NCBI GenBank assembly: GCA_022712775.1
Contig: JAFLJZ010000206.1
Coordinates: 1-12,640, forward strand
DNA length: 12,640 bases
Direction of reading: 5' to 3'
Source of the DNA: Sulfurimonas sp.
GTDB lineage: Bacteria; Campylobacterota; Campylobacteria; Campylobacterales; Sulfurimonadaceae
The translations under genes and the position numbers were made by a program. This document shows, piece by piece, positions 6,405 to 12,640 of the stretch. Position 1 is the first letter of the stretch; every line of letters starts with the position of its first letter. A model generated the notes under the pieces. The model did no database searches and had not been told where the DNA came from. It saw only the letters and a program-made list of their open reading frames with translations.

Positions 6405-7046
6405 CTAAACCTTAAAAGTCTTTTTTGTTTTACAAAACTGAGTTAAAAAACATTCATCACATTTTGGGTTTTTAGCAGTACAAATATAACGACCAAAAAG
6501 AACCATACCTTGATGAAGTGCGTGAAGATTGTTTTTAAATTTTCTAACAAGTGTCGCCTCTGTTTTAATGGCTGTCTTATCATCACTTAATCCAAGTCTA
6601 TGTGATACTCGAAAAACATGGGTATCAACAGCCATTAAATTTGCACCAGTATATTCTATCATCACAACATTCGCTGTTTTTTGACCAACACCGGCAAGTG
6701 ATTGTAAGTCTTTTTCGTTCATCGGAATTTCACCATTATAGACTTCAACCACTCTTTGTGCCATAAGAATGATGTTTTTTGCTTTATTATTAAAAAATGA
6801 GCAGGTGTTAAGATAGGATTTCACTTCATCTAAATCAGCCTTTGCAAGAATATCAGCTGTGGGATATTTAAGAAAAAGTGCGGGGGTGATAATGTTAACT
6901 CTTTTATCTGTACATTGCGCAGATAGTGCAACAGCAATAACTAGCTCATAAGCATTTTTATAGGTGAGTTCTGTAACAGCATCACTATACTTGTCGATAA
7001 ATAATTGATGAATCTCTAAGATTTCTTTTTTTGTCGCTTTTTTCAT
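6405..7046 (-). CDS. nth: Endonuclease III (DNA glycosylase/AP lyase)
   Basis: Nth removes oxidised pyrimidines from DNA and nicks the abasic site by beta-elimination, starting base excision repair. The 213 residues match the usual length (about 210). Visible hallmarks are LSAQCTDKRVN (41-51), the helix-hairpin-helix LAGVGQKTANVV (117-128) with the catalytic lysine K123, the AVDTHVFRVSHRLGL block (139-153) with the catalytic aspartate D141, and the C-terminal 4Fe-4S cluster C189-x6-C196-x2-C199-x5-C205. All key residues are present. It is transcribed away from peb4; the same divergent pair is recalled in Campylobacter jejuni (nth next to peb4). No Shine-Dalgarno is visible. A TGC-TAAAAT element ends only seven bases before the ATG, so the transcript may be leaderless. 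Confidence 0.95.
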   Translation of the reverse strand: MKKATKKEILEIHQLFIDKYSDAVTELTYKNAYELVIAVALSAQCTDKRVNIITPALFLKYPTADILAKADLDEVKSYLNTCSFFNNKAKNIILMAQRVVEVYNGEIPMNEKDLQSLAGVGQKTANVVMIEYTGANLMAVDTHVFRVSHRLGLSDDKTAIKTEATLVRKFKNNLHALHQGMVLFGRYICTAKNPKCDECFLTQFCKTKKTFKV

Positions 7047-7128
7047 AAAATGTATTTTAGCAGATTTTTAGTACTTGATATTTTATTTAAAAGGTTTAGC
7101 TGTTTAATATCTATTAGCATTAATAAAA

Positions 7129-7134
7129 TATACT
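7129..7134 (+). promoter_or_regulatory. Candidate -10 element of peb4
   Basis: TATACT lies 31 bases before the peb4 start codon in an AT-rich tract. No good -35 is seen at the right distance, which is common in Campylobacterota sigma70 promoters. AAGGA at 7151-7155 is the ribosome binding site. Confidence 0.35.
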
Positions 7135-7165
7135 AAGAAACTATAAAAATAAGGAAACTTTAAAT

Positions 7166-7993
7166 ATGAATATTAGTACAAAAATTCTTTCGATTCTATT
7201 TGTTGCAAGCTCTATCTTGTCTGCACAAACATTAGTTACTGTAAATGGTACAAAGATAACAAAAAATGACGTAGATGCAATACTTATGAGTGCAACACAA
7301 GGAAGACTAAATCAACTAGAGCCTGAAAAACAAATGAAATTTAGAAAAGAAGTTTTACAACAACTTGTTGCAAAAGCATTAATTTACGATGATGCAAAAA
7401 AGACAGGTGTTTTAAAATCAAAAGACTTTAAGACTGAATATAAAAAAGTCCAAGAAAAAGTAAAAAAAGAGGTTGCTATTCAAGTTTGGCAACAAAAACA
7501 ATTTGAAAAAGTTAAGGTAAGTGAAAAAGCTTTAAAAGCATACTATGATAAGAACAAAGGTGAGTACAAAGAACCAGAAAGCGTTCATTCTCGTCACATC
7601 CTTGTTAAAACAAAAGCAGAAGCCGAAGAAATTAGAAGAGATCTAAAATCTTTAAAAGGTAAAACTCTTTTAACTAAGTTTATGGATTTAGCAAAGGCAA
7701 AATCAGTTGGTCCTAGTGCAGTTGATGGTGGTGATTTAGGTACGTTTGCTAGAGGTAAAATGGTACCAGCATTTAATGAGAAAGTTTTTAGCATGAAAGT
7801 TGGAACTGTATCTGCCCCAGTTAAAACACAATTTGGGTATCATTTAATTTATTTAGAAGCTAAAAATAAAGCTAAAAATTTAACATATAAAGAAGTAAAA
7901 CCTTTCATAGAACAAAGATTAAAAATGGAAAAATTTAAAGGTGCTATGAAAACAAAAATGGAATCTCTTCAGAAAAAAGCAACTATCAAATAG
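7166..7993 (+). CDS. peb4: Periplasmic parvulin-type peptidyl-prolyl isomerase, PEB4/CBF2-like
   Basis: This is a SurA/PrsA-like chaperone-isomerase that assists folding of exported and outer-membrane proteins. It has 275 residues. Signal peptide: 1-20, cleavage likely after ILSA. A helical chaperone region (about 22-135) follows, starting with the typical VTVNGTKITKNDVD. The parvulin domain is at about 137-235 (HSRHILVK, AKAKSVGPSA, GGDLGTFARGKMVPAFNEKV, QFGYHLIYLE), and a basic C-terminal helix returns to the chaperone module. Length and order match Campylobacter PEB4 (about 273 residues), and the divergent nth neighbour agrees with that locus. AAGGA lies ten bases before the ATG. The PLP-enzyme gene follows after 3 bases, so they are probably co-transcribed. 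Orthology is inferred from pattern and context. Confidence 0.88.
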   Translation: MNISTKILSILFVASSILSAQTLVTVNGTKITKNDVDAILMSATQGRLNQLEPEKQMKFRKEVLQQLVAKALIYDDAKKTGVLKSKDFKTEYKKVQEKVKKEVAIQVWQQKQFEKVKVSEKALKAYYDKNKGEYKEPESVHSRHILVKTKAEAEEIRRDLKSLKGKTLLTKFMDLAKAKSVGPSAVDGGDLGTFARGKMVPAFNEKVFSMKVGTVSAPVKTQFGYHLIYLEAKNKAKNLTYKEVKPFIEQRLKMEKFKGAMKTKMESLQKKATIK

Positions 7994-7996
7994 CTT

Positions 7997-8851
7997 ATGC
8001 TTCCTTCTCCTCTCTCTAAGATTAGCTTAGATGGAAGGACCTTTTATGTTAAAAGAGATGATTTAATTGACCCTCTTTTATCAGGAAATAAATACAGAAA
8101 ACTCTACGCACTTCTTTATACTTCACAAAAAAAATATAATACTATTATCTCTTATGGTGGAACACAATCTAATGCAATGCTTTCTATTGCTGCATTATGC
8201 CAACGTAAAGAATGGAAATTTATTTATTATACCAAGCCTCTTTCTTCAAGACAAAAACAGAGTACCTTAGGTAATTTTACTAAAGCATTACAATTAGGAA
8301 TGTCTCATGTTGAATTAGCGCATGATAATTATCGAGATTATATCGCTTCTTTACAAGTTAGCTTAGATGAGAGTAGTTTTTTACTTGATCAAGGTGGAGC
8401 AGATGTCTTAGCCAAAGAGGGTATAGAAATATTAGCTAAAGAGATTAGAGCTTCACACTTAACTACTAAGTCCCTGGCAATACCTTCAGGAACAGGTACT
8501 ACAGCACTTTTTTTAGCATTAGCACTCCCTGAGTATAAAGTGTATACAACTCCTAGTGTAGGAGATACTACATACCTAAAAAAGCAGATGCAAGCATTAA
8601 GTGCCTTGCCTAATAATCTAATTTTTTTAGAGCCAAGTAAAAAGTATCATTTTGCTAAGCCTTATCCTGAGTTTTATGAAATATATCAAAAATTATTAGA
8701 AACTGGTATAGAGTTTGACCTCTTATATGCTCCTCTTATGTGGAAAGTTTTATTGGAAACGACCTCAGAAGAAATATGTTATATACATAGTGGAGGGGTT
8801 ATTGGAAATGAAAGTATGATTCCTCGATATAAAAAAATAGAATTAGTTTAA
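7997..8851 (+). CDS. PLP-dependent enzyme of the ACC deaminase/D-cysteine desulfhydrase family
   Basis: A fold-type II pyridoxal-phosphate enzyme of 284 residues. The Schiff-base lysine is K32 in LLSGNKYRK. YGGTQSNAM (53-61) is the substrate carboxylate-binding loop, and IPSGTGTTA (162-170) is the phosphate-binding loop. The C-terminal YIHSGGVIGNES corresponds to the family's 'HTGG.PG' segment. Known relatives deaminate 1-aminocyclopropane-1-carboxylate or break D-cysteine to pyruvate, sulfide and ammonia; the specificity here cannot be read, and the protein is shorter than typical members (about 325-340). Start: ATG at 7997, three bases after peb4, with no visible ribosome binding site, so translation is probably coupled. 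The 3' end overlaps the convergent nitroreductase gene by nine bases. No mechanistic link to peb4 is evident. Confidence 0.85.
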   Translation: MLPSPLSKISLDGRTFYVKRDDLIDPLLSGNKYRKLYALLYTSQKKYNTIISYGGTQSNAMLSIAALCQRKEWKFIYYTKPLSSRQKQSTLGNFTKALQLGMSHVELAHDNYRDYIASLQVSLDESSFLLDQGGADVLAKEGIEILAKEIRASHLTTKSLAIPSGTGTTALFLALALPEYKVYTTPSVGDTTYLKKQMQALSALPNNLIFLEPSKKYHFAKPYPEFYEIYQKLLETGIEFDLLYAPLMWKVLLETTSEEICYIHSGGVIGNESMIPRYKKIELV

Positions 8852-9523
8852 AAAACTTACTGTATCTTTTAGTGATGCACGAGAAGGTTGATATGTATTG
8901 ATCTTTGCCTCTTTATCTTCATAGCCTAAAACTACACTATAAAGTAGAGCCATATTATCAGGCATATCTAAAACCTTTGCTACAACTCTTCCAAACTCTG
9001 TAGTTGAGCCTTGAGGACAACTGTCAACTCCAAATTCTTGTGCAGCGAGCATTAGACTTTGCATATAAGCACCACAGTCGATTAAAGCACCTTGTGCTCC
9101 ATCTATATTTGCCATATCTGTAAAAACGAAATAAACTGTTTGTGCTCCAAACCATCTGAAATTATCATGCCACATTTTTAAACGAGTTGCCTCGTCTTTT
9201 CTGTCTACTTCCATTAATTTATAAAGTCCAGAACCAGTAACAATCCTTCTTTTTTTATAAGGATTTACCCAGTTTACTGGATAGTATTGAATGTGTTGGT
9301 CATTTTCTACACCCTCATCCATTTTAGCAATGATAGCATCACCGATATTTTTAAGAATTTCTTGATTACTAATAGCGATAACTTTCCAAGGTTGCATATT
9401 CGCTCCACTTGGAGTCATACTCGCCGCATTTAAAATCTTTTCTTGAATATCTTGTGGAACAGGCTTTGGAAGGTATGCTCTTTTAGATGAACGATTTGTT
9501 ATAGCATCAATAATTGTTGGCAT
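8843..9523 (-). CDS. Nitroreductase family FMN oxidoreductase (NfnB/PnbA-like)
   Basis: These are homodimeric FMN enzymes that use NAD(P)H to reduce nitroaromatics, quinones or similar acceptors. The 226 residues show the N-terminal FMN-phosphate motif R11-S-S-K-R15, TPSGANMQPWKV (37-48) against the FMN ring, a central region WVNPYKKRR...LYKLMEVDRKD...FRWFGAQ, typical of the PnbA-type subgroup, then the helix DCGAYMQSLMLAAQEFGV, CPQGS, and the terminal VVLGYED...YQPSR block that closes the FMN site. The family's usual length is 200-230, so it is complete. The physiological substrate is unknown. Start: ATG with AGGA nine bases upstream. It is divergent from clpB and overlaps the PLP-enzyme gene tail-to-tail by nine bases. 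Confidence 0.9.
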   Translation of the reverse strand: MPTIIDAITNRSSKRAYLPKPVPQDIQEKILNAASMTPSGANMQPWKVIAISNQEILKNIGDAIIAKMDEGVENDQHIQYYPVNWVNPYKKRRIVTGSGLYKLMEVDRKDEATRLKMWHDNFRWFGAQTVYFVFTDMANIDGAQGALIDCGAYMQSLMLAAQEFGVDSCPQGSTTEFGRVVAKVLDMPDNMALLYSVVLGYEDKEAKINTYQPSRASLKDTVSFLN

Positions 9524-9552
9524 GTTTAATGGTCCTAAAAATTGTTTTTAAC

Positions 9553-9561
9553 ATTATAACA
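9553..9561 (-). promoter_or_regulatory. Extended -10 promoter element of the nitroreductase gene
   Basis: The complement reads TGT-TATAAT, a perfect -10 with a TGn extension, 29 bases before the ATG. No good -35 is seen, as expected for an extended -10 promoter. Confidence 0.5.
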
Positions 9562-9618
9562 TAAAGAGTACATAGATAATTTCCTATAGAAAGAATATAG
9601 CGTATTAAATATCATTAG

Positions 9619-9640
9619 TTAACTAAGTATACTTAACTAA
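9619..9640. repeat. Paired TTAACTAA direct repeat forming an imperfect palindrome upstream of clpB
   Basis: TTAACTAA occurs at 9619-9626 and 9633-9640, with GTATAC between. The centre AAGTA|TACTT is a perfect palindrome, and the whole has imperfect dyad symmetry. It ends just before the -35 of the clpB promoter, a position suited to a regulator site. No known regulator was recognised. Confidence 0.45.
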
Positions 9641-9661
9641 CTTGACAGCAAGTCACTCAAT
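9641..9661. promoter_or_regulatory. HAIR-like operator (HspR-type) over the clpB promoter
   Basis: The sequence reads CTTGACA-N7-ACTCAAT. The HspR-binding HAIR consensus is CTTGAGT-N7-ACTCAAG, so 11 of 14 arm positions match with exact N7 spacing. The left arm overlaps the -35 and the right arm lies in the spacer, where a bound repressor would block RNA polymerase. HspR control of clpB is established in Helicobacter and Campylobacter; its presence here is inferred. Confidence 0.5.
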
Positions 9662-9671
9662 TAGATATAAT
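9642..9671 (+). promoter_or_regulatory. Near-consensus sigma70 promoter of clpB
   Basis: TTGACA (9642-9647) and TATAAT (9666-9671) are both perfect hexamers, 18 bases apart. Such a strong promoter fits a gene held down by a repressor and released by stress. AAGGA at 9688-9692 is the ribosome binding site. Confidence 0.8.
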
Positions 9672-9700
9672 AAGCACATATAATAACAAGGATTTATAAA

Positions 9701-12277
9701 ATGAATAATATATTTGAAAAACTAACACACAATATGACACAGGCTATAGAATCTTCTCTTTCTCTCGCTTTACATAACAAGAATCAAGAAGTAGAACTTA
9801 TCCATTTCTTATGGGCACTTTTAACAAATTCTAATTCTGTTTTAAATCAAATGTTTAACAAAATGAATGTAGATAAAATAGCTATAGAGTTGGATGTTAA
9901 AAGTCTAACAAGTAAGCTACCAACATCTTCAGGGGTAACAAAAGAAAGTATTCGCCTCTCAAAGTCTTTTGTTCAAACATTAGAAACAGCCGCGGGTTTG
10001 ATGACTAAAAATGGTGATTCTTATTTAGCTGTAGATACATACATATTAGCAAATTTAAAAACAGAATTATTTCAAAGTATATTATCAAAGTATATAGATA
10101 TAAGTGAGTTGGCAAAAAACTTAGAAGCTTCAAGAGGTGGTGCTAAGATTGATTCTCAAACCTCAGATGAGACATTAGAATCTTTATCAAAGTATGGAAT
10201 TGACCTAACTACAGAGGCAAGTGAAGGAAAACTCTCTCCTGTAATAGGAAGAGATGAAGAGATAACACGTATGATGCAGATTCTCATTAGAAAAACAAAA
10301 AATAATCCAATGCTACTTGGCGAACCAGGAGTTGGTAAGACAGCCTTAGTTGAAGGTTTAGCACAAAGAATAAATGATGGGAAAGTTCCAACATCGCTTC
10401 AAAACAAACGTGTAGTTGCCCTTGATATGTCTGCTTTAATTGCAGGTGCCAAGTACAGAGGTGAGTTTGAAGATAGACTAAAAGCTGTAATAGATGAAGT
10501 AAAACAAAATGGACAGATAATTCTTTTTATAGATGAGATTCATACTATTGTAGGGGCAGGGGCGTCTGAGGGTAGTATGGATGCAGCAAATATTTTAAAA
10601 CCAGCACTCGCACGTGGTGAACTTCATACGATTGGTGCAACTACTTTAAAAGAGTATAGAAAGTTTTTTGAAAAAGATACGGCACTTCAGAGAAGATTTT
10701 TACCTATTACTCTTGATGAGCCAACCGTCAATCAGTCTTTACAAATTTTGCGTGGAATCAAAGAAAGACTAGAAACACATCACAATGTAACGATAACTGA
10801 TAGTGCCTTAGTGGCAGCAGCAAGGTTAAGTGATAGATATATTGCAGATAGATTTTTACCAGATAAGGCGATTGACCTTATTGATGAAGCGGCGGCTGAG
10901 CTTAAAATGCAAATAGAATCAGAGCCAAATGTTTTAAGTTCTGCAAAAAGAAAAAGCTCAGAACTCCATGTTGAACAAGAAGCATTAAAAATGGAACAAA
11001 CTCCAGCAAATGAGAAAAGACTTCTTGAAATTGTAAAAGAACTAGCGAATGTTGAAGAAGAGGTAAGAAACTTAGAATCACAGTTTGCTACAGAAAAAGA
11101 AGTATTTGAGAAAATTTCAATGATAAAGGGTGAAATAGAATCTAAAAGAAGAGAGGCAGAATCTGCTAAAGCAACATCAGATTTTAATCGTGCAGCGGAA
11201 ATTGAATATGGTGAGATTCCAGCCTTAATAGAGAATGAAAAATCAATAAATGAAAATTGGATAAAACTTCAAGAATCTGGGACATTACTTAAAAATAATG
11301 TTGATGAAGAGTCTATTGCATCGGTAGTTTCAAGATGGACACATATACCGGTAAATAAAATGCTTCAAGGTGAAAAAGATAAGATTATTCATGTTGAACA
11401 AGAGTTAAATAAAGATGTAATAGGTCAAGAAAAAGCAACGCATGCTGTGTCTCGTGCTATAAAAAGAAATAAAGCAGGTTTGTCTGATTCTAATTCTCCA
11501 ATAGGAAGTTTTCTTTTTTTAGGTCCAACAGGTGTTGGTAAAACGCAAACAGCAAAAACATTAGCAAAATTTTTATTTGATAGTGAAGATTCTATGATTA
11601 GAATAGATATGAGTGAGTATATGGAAAAACATTCTGTTTCTCGTCTTGTAGGAGCAGCCCCAGGATATGTGGGTTATGAAGAGGGTGGACAACTTACTGA
11701 AGCAGTTCGTAGAAAACCTTATAGTGTGATTTTATTTGATGAAGTTGAAAAAGCACATCCAGATGTGTTTAATATGTTACTCCAAGTTTTGGATGATGGA
11801 CGATTAACTGATAACAAAGGTGTGACAGTTGATTTTACAAATACGATTATCATCTTAACATCAAATATTGCTAGTGATAAAATCATTCATGCAAAAGAAG
11901 GCGATGATGTAGAATCTTTAGTGATGAGTGAATTAAAACAATCATTTAAGCCAGAATTTTTAAATAGACTTGATGATATTGTAATCTTTAATGCACTAGG
12001 ACAAGAACAAATTGTAGATATTGTAGATATATTTTTTAAGGATATTTCAAAAAAAGTTGAGCAAAGAGATATAGAACTAGTTTTAACACCAGAGGCAAAG
12101 TTATATATAGCAGAAGCTGGGTTTGACCCTGTTTATGGTGCAAGACCCTTGAAACGTGCCTTGTATGAGATAGTTGAGGATAGGTTGGCGGATTTGATTC
12201 TAGAAGGTAAAGTAGCCGAAGGTTCAAAGGTTTTATTTGCGATGAAGGATTCCGAAATAGAAGTACAAGTATCTTAA
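9701..12277 (+). CDS. clpB: ClpB disaggregase (Hsp100 AAA+ chaperone)
   Basis: ClpB is a cytoplasmic hexamer that, with DnaK/DnaJ/GrpE, pulls proteins out of aggregates after heat or other stress. The 858 residues match the full family length. Order: N-terminal Clp repeat domain (1-145); first AAA+ module with Walker A GEPGVGKT (207-214), pore loop KYRG (Tyr252), Walker B ILFIDE (D278, E279) and arginine fingers R331/R332; the coiled-coil middle domain (about 405-530), which marks ClpB rather than ClpA or ClpC; second AAA+ module with Walker A GPTGVGKT (608-615), pore loop GYVG (Tyr656), Walker B VILFDE (D680, E681) and the arginine in FLNR (R756). There is no IGF/L tripeptide for ClpP docking, as expected. 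It stands alone, with a strong promoter overlapped by a HAIR-like operator. Confidence 0.97.
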   Translation: MNNIFEKLTHNMTQAIESSLSLALHNKNQEVELIHFLWALLTNSNSVLNQMFNKMNVDKIAIELDVKSLTSKLPTSSGVTKESIRLSKSFVQTLETAAGLMTKNGDSYLAVDTYILANLKTELFQSILSKYIDISELAKNLEASRGGAKIDSQTSDETLESLSKYGIDLTTEASEGKLSPVIGRDEEITRMMQILIRKTKNNPMLLGEPGVGKTALVEGLAQRINDGKVPTSLQNKRVVALDMSALIAGAKYRGEFEDRLKAVIDEVKQNGQIILFIDEIHTIVGAGASEGSMDAANILKPALARGELHTIGATTLKEYRKFFEKDTALQRRFLPITLDEPTVNQSLQILRGIKERLETHHNVTITDSALVAAARLSDRYIADRFLPDKAIDLIDEAAAELKMQIESEPNVLSSAKRKSSELHVEQEALKMEQTPANEKRLLEIVKELANVEEEVRNLESQFATEKEVFEKISMIKGEIESKRREAESAKATSDFNRAAEIEYGEIPALIENEKSINENWIKLQESGTLLKNNVDEESIASVVSRWTHIPVNKMLQGEKDKIIHVEQELNKDVIGQEKATHAVSRAIKRNKAGLSDSNSPIGSFLFLGPTGVGKTQTAKTLAKFLFDSEDSMIRIDMSEYMEKHSVSRLVGAAPGYVGYEEGGQLTEAVRRKPYSVILFDEVEKAHPDVFNMLLQVLDDGRLTDNKGVTVDFTNTIIILTSNIASDKIIHAKEGDDVESLVMSELKQSFKPEFLNRLDDIVIFNALGQEQIVDIVDIFFKDISKKVEQRDIELVLTPEAKLYIAEAGFDPVYGARPLKRALYEIVEDRLADLILEGKVAEGSKVLFAMKDSEIEVQVS

Positions 12278-12455
12278 TCACACTTTAAGTAAAATTTGTA
12301 TATTATTCCGAACCTAAAAGTAAGCATATCGTCTAAGTTTAATTAAGCATGGTTTACTATGCGTGGGCATTCTGCCGAAGAAAACTTAGCGTTAGCGTAG
12401 GATAAGGGACTTTGTTCCTTATCCGTACTAAATAAATAATAAGGGATATGTGAAT
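12278..12455. other. Structured intergenic region/leader between clpB and rpmH
   Basis: No gene is seen. Several complementary segments could fold as RNA. CTAAGTTT (12333-12340) pairs with AAACTTAG (12382-12389), enclosing a GCATGG/CTATGC hairpin (12347-12362, loop TTTA) and a GGCA/TGCC hairpin (12366-12376), a three-way-junction arrangement. A tandem TTAGCG (12386-12397) and a strong ten-pair hairpin follow. A possible -10 (TATTAT, 12301-12306) would place all of this in the rpmH 5' leader. It could be a regulatory leader or a copy of an intergenic repeat. Confidence 0.45.
12400..12424 (+). repeat. Strong hairpin before rpmH
   Basis: GGATAAGGGA (12400-12409) pairs with TTCCTTATCC (12415-12424) over ten base pairs with one G-U wobble and a five-base loop, CTTTG. 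No U-run follows, so a standard intrinsic terminator on this strand is unlikely. Confidence 0.6.
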
Positions 12456-12590
12456 ATGAAAAGAACATACCAACCCCATAACACACCAAGAAAAAGAACT
12501 CACGGATTTCGTGCAAGAATGGCTACTAAGAATGGTCGTAGAGTTTTAAACCGTAGAAGAGCTAAAGGTCGTAAAAGATTGTCAGTTTAG
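12456..12590 (+). CDS. rpmH: Large ribosomal subunit protein bL34
   Basis: A 44-residue, strongly basic protein with the universal bL34 pattern: [20 protein letters not shown], then [20 protein letters not shown] and RLSV. It is a late-assembling component of the 50S subunit that binds 23S rRNA. It is the normal length (44-46) and complete. AAGGGA lies nine bases before the ATG. A start-stop pair (ATGTGA at 12448) sits just upstream but is too close to the binding site to matter. The end overlaps the apparent start of rnpA, the conserved neighbour in most bacteria. It is preceded by a long, fold-prone leader. Confidence 0.97.
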   Translation: MKRTYQPHNTPRKRTHGFRARMATKNGRRVLNRRRAKGRKRLSV

Positions 12591-12640
12591 GCGGATTCAA
12601 TACACTAAAACTTCATAAGGAGTTTCAGTATATTTATAAA
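12578..12640 (+). CDS. rnpA: RNase P protein component, N-terminal fragment (3' end outside window)
   Basis: The frame reads [21 protein letters not shown] to the window edge. [15 protein letters not shown] fits the RnpA N-terminus (basic, 'L....EF..V/IYK'), and the position right after rpmH is the standard one. RnpA is the protein partner of the RNase P ribozyme, which trims tRNA 5' ends. The in-frame stop at 12572-12574 limits the start. In the seven codons between that stop and the conserved part there is no ATG, GTG or TTG; the only near-start codon is ATT at 12578, inside the end of rpmH (13-base overlap), with AAAGG upstream. Either ATT is used or there is an error or shift here. Confidence 0.65.
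   Translation, partial: MVSLGGFNTLKLHKEFQYIYK

Noticed and set aside
12278..12455. Replication origin or DnaA boxes near rpmH
   Set aside because: No clear cluster of DnaA boxes was found, and in Campylobacterota rpmH-rnpA is usually not next to dnaA.

Overview
The window is AT-rich bacterial DNA that looks like Campylobacterota, probably a Sulfurimonas-like free-living member. The grounds are the protein flavour throughout, a divergent pair of endonuclease III (nth) and a PEB4/CBF2-type periplasmic isomerase as recalled from Campylobacter jejuni, a clpB promoter overlapped by an HspR-type (HAIR-like) operator, and rpmH followed directly by rnpA. No rRNA, tRNA, CRISPR array, transposase or integrase was seen.

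Layout. (1) 1-851: the 3' part of a DUF1254/DUF1214 protein that begins outside the window. (2) About 852-2300: a small accessory patch. It holds a short ORF, a frameshifted pseudogene resembling the nuclease domains carried by phages (PBECR-like), and an intact type II toxin-antitoxin pair of a Phd/YefM-type antitoxin and a RelE/ParE-type toxin. (3) 2326-5008: three genes joined by ATGA overlaps. They encode a polytopic membrane protein with two matching His/Cys motifs predicted to face the periplasm, a membrane diguanylate cyclase (HAMP-GGDEF), and a membrane-anchored coiled-coil protein of unknown family. An in-frame TGA separates a probable first membrane helix from the polytopic protein. 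(4) 5025-9523: compact housekeeping and metabolic genes. These are a small membrane protein, cmoA (tRNA wobble uridine modification), a small lipoprotein, nth, peb4, a PLP-dependent deaminase/desulfhydrase-like enzyme and an NfnB/PnbA-like nitroreductase. (5) 9524-12277: clpB with a near-consensus sigma70 promoter. (6) 12278-12640: a 178-base intergenic region with strong RNA-fold potential, then rpmH and the first codons of rnpA.

The most interesting region is the three-gene membrane cassette, which reads as a sensor feeding into cyclic-di-GMP synthesis; the sensed signal and the role of the third protein are unknown. Next come the HAIR-like operator on clpB, the folded or repeat-like region before rpmH (which may have a degenerate relative inside the pseudogene), and rnpA, which seems to lack an ordinary start codon.
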